From positions 1 to 5,196 of the forward strand of contig JAGGZG010000216.1 in NCBI GenBank assembly GCA_021162125.1: a DNA stretch of 5,196 nt, given 5' to 3'. A model generated the notes under the pieces. The model was not told the origin of the DNA. It saw only the letters and a program-made list of their open reading frames with translations, and did no database searches. The translations under genes were made by a program, and so were the position numbers. Below, one piece after another: positions 4,642 to 5,196 of the stretch (position 1 is the first letter of the stretch; each line of letters begins with the position of its first letter). Origin of the DNA: Anaerolineae bacterium. GTDB taxonomy: Bacteria; Chloroflexota; Anaerolineae; JACIWR01.

Positions 4642-5013
4642 CTACTCGATGAAAACCTCTACCCGCTCGCCATCCTCTTCGTCTATCACGTCAATTACTT
4701 TGCCCTGAGTCCCACTCTTGATCGCGGCCATAACCTCCTCGAAGTCCACGCCCTCCACCTCTGGCGCGAAACGGGCTCCCATCTTCATCCCCACGTTGAC
4801 CAGGCCCACCGGGATGTTCACGCTCACTTTCTGGCGCCCTGTCTCCAGATCGGTCACGCGCACGCGGAACCACTTGGGCGCGCTGCCGGACGGGCCTGTC
4901 CTGGGCTCGCTCACCTTGTTCAGAGCCGCCAACAGCTTGGCACCTTCCTCGGCGGTAATCTGGCCGCTCTCGATCATCTTCAGGATCTGCATCCGCTCCT
5001 CGGTCGTCGCCAT
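4642..5013 (-). CDS. SHOCT-like domain protein (YvlB/LiaX N-terminal type)
   Basis: This 123-residue soluble protein has no signal peptide or membrane span. Residues 5-32 (EERMQILKMIESGQITAEEG and on to LLAAL) form the short two-helix SHOCT-like module found at the start of Bacillus YvlB and enterococcal LiaX. A linker of Pro, Gly and Ser (37-46) follows, then a conserved region: KWFRVRVTDLETGRQKVSVNIPVG at 47-70, an amphipathic stretch to about 84, and an acidic C-terminal part with VDFEEVMAAIKSGTQGKVID (89-108) and DEEDGERVEVFIE. The DUF4097 adhesin-like domain of YvlB is absent, so this is the short form. The function is not known; SHOCT modules are thought to mediate protein contacts, and relatives act in envelope-stress circuits. 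It is the first gene of a minus-strand operon with the broken small gene and the YvlD-type gene. AGGAAGG lies 6 nt before the ATG. Confidence 0.88.
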   Translation of the reverse strand: MATTEERMQILKMIESGQITAEEGAKLLAALNKVSEPRTGPSGSAPKWFRVRVTDLETGRQKVSVNIPVGLVNVGMKMGARFAPEVEGVDFEEVMAAIKSGTQGKVIDVIDEEDGERVEVFIE

Positions 5014-5076
5014 GCCGCACCTTCCTCACTACTGTCAGAACTCCAATACGAACTTACCATTCTCAGTTTGTTACTA
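5014..5076. promoter_or_regulatory. Leader and probable promoter region of the SHOCT-like operon
   Basis: The operon presumably starts here on the minus strand, but I cannot name a promoter with good -35 and -10 boxes; the AT-rich stretch around 5035-5070 is the most likely place. The ribosome binding site AGGAAGG is at 5020-5026. Confidence 0.3.
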
Positions 5077-5106
5077 CTCAGGCCAGCGGTTGAAACCGCG
5101 CCTGAG
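5077..5106. repeat. Inverted repeat with GCGGTTGAAACCGC core
   Basis: Outer arms CTCAGGC (5077-5083) and GCCTGAG (5100-5106) enclose inner arms GCGGTT (5086-5091) and AACCGC (5094-5099), with a 2-base CA bulge on the left side. Cores of this type are familiar as dispersed intergenic palindromes in Chloroflexota genomes (recalled, not searched). There is no T-tract, so a terminator role is unlikely. Confidence 0.7.
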
Positions 5107-5118
5107 GAGCTAAAGCTC
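5107..5118. repeat. Short inverted repeat GAGCT-AA-AGCTC
   Basis: This 12-bp palindrome directly abuts the larger inverted repeat at 5077-5106 and is probably part of the same composite element. Confidence 0.5.
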
Positions 5119-5155
5119 AATGCTGCTAACTTTCTACATAATTCGTAATGCCAAG

Positions 5156-5175
5156 TCCGCGCTCTCTAGCGCGGA
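5156..5175. repeat. Inverted repeat TCCGCGCT / AGCGCGGA
   Basis: Perfect 8-bp arms (5156-5163 and 5168-5175) surround a CTCT loop. It lies 37 bp after the preceding palindromes and appears to be another module of the same repeat cluster. A Shine-Dalgarno-like AAGGAGGTG (5175-5183) follows directly, so it may sit in the leader of a gene beyond the window edge. Confidence 0.65.
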
Positions 5176-5196
5176 AGGAGGTGGAACGGCGTTAGA

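Noticed and set aside
4621..5148. Plus-strand open frame of 175 codons
   Set aside because: It lies opposite the SHOCT-like gene, which has clear family motifs and a ribosome binding site; the plus-strand product is Leu- and His-rich without recognisable domains.

Overview
The window is GC-rich (roughly 60% by eye) and looks like chromosomal DNA of a member of the Chloroflexota, probably Anaerolineae-like, possibly from a metagenome assembly. This is an inference. It rests on the C-terminal tail of a membrane glycosyltransferase-like protein at the left edge, a SHOCT-like small protein of the kind common in Chloroflexota and Firmicutes, and several short palindromic intergenic repeats in the style of those genomes. 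There are no rRNA, tRNA, CRISPR, transposase or phage structural genes.

Layout from left to right. A + strand gene enters from the left and ends at 231. A perfect 14-bp hairpin at 301-333 then closes a compact minus-strand unit that automatic gene callers would miss. That unit has a near-consensus promoter (634-662), a leader with a perfect long hairpin (562-596), a strong ribosome binding site and a 37-residue single-span membrane peptide (426-539). Just upstream on the same strand lies birA (669-1457), a biotin-protein ligase without the DNA-binding domain. A 365-bp divergent intergenic region full of inverted repeats separates birA from tkt (1823-3838), a complete transketolase whose leader carries a cluster of palindromic AGGTGAC/GTCACCT elements. 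A hairpin terminator at 3853-3889 sits between tkt and the convergent minus-strand group.

The right third is a minus-strand operon, read from 5013 down to 3907. It holds a SHOCT-like/YvlB-N-type small cytoplasmic protein, a small two-helix membrane-protein gene that is broken by an in-frame TGA and a +1 frameshift, and a four-helix YvlD-type ('phage holin 4_2', PF04020) membrane protein with a TTG start. The first and last genes recall the yvl cell-envelope operon of Bacillus. The right edge (5077-5175) is a cluster of three inverted repeats.

The metabolic genes (birA for biotin transfer, tkt for the pentose phosphate or Calvin pathway) are housekeeping and unrelated to the envelope operon. 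No clearly new multi-gene system is visible. The parts most worth a second look are the hidden membrane-peptide unit, the broken gene in the yvl-like operon, and the operator-like palindromes ahead of tkt.
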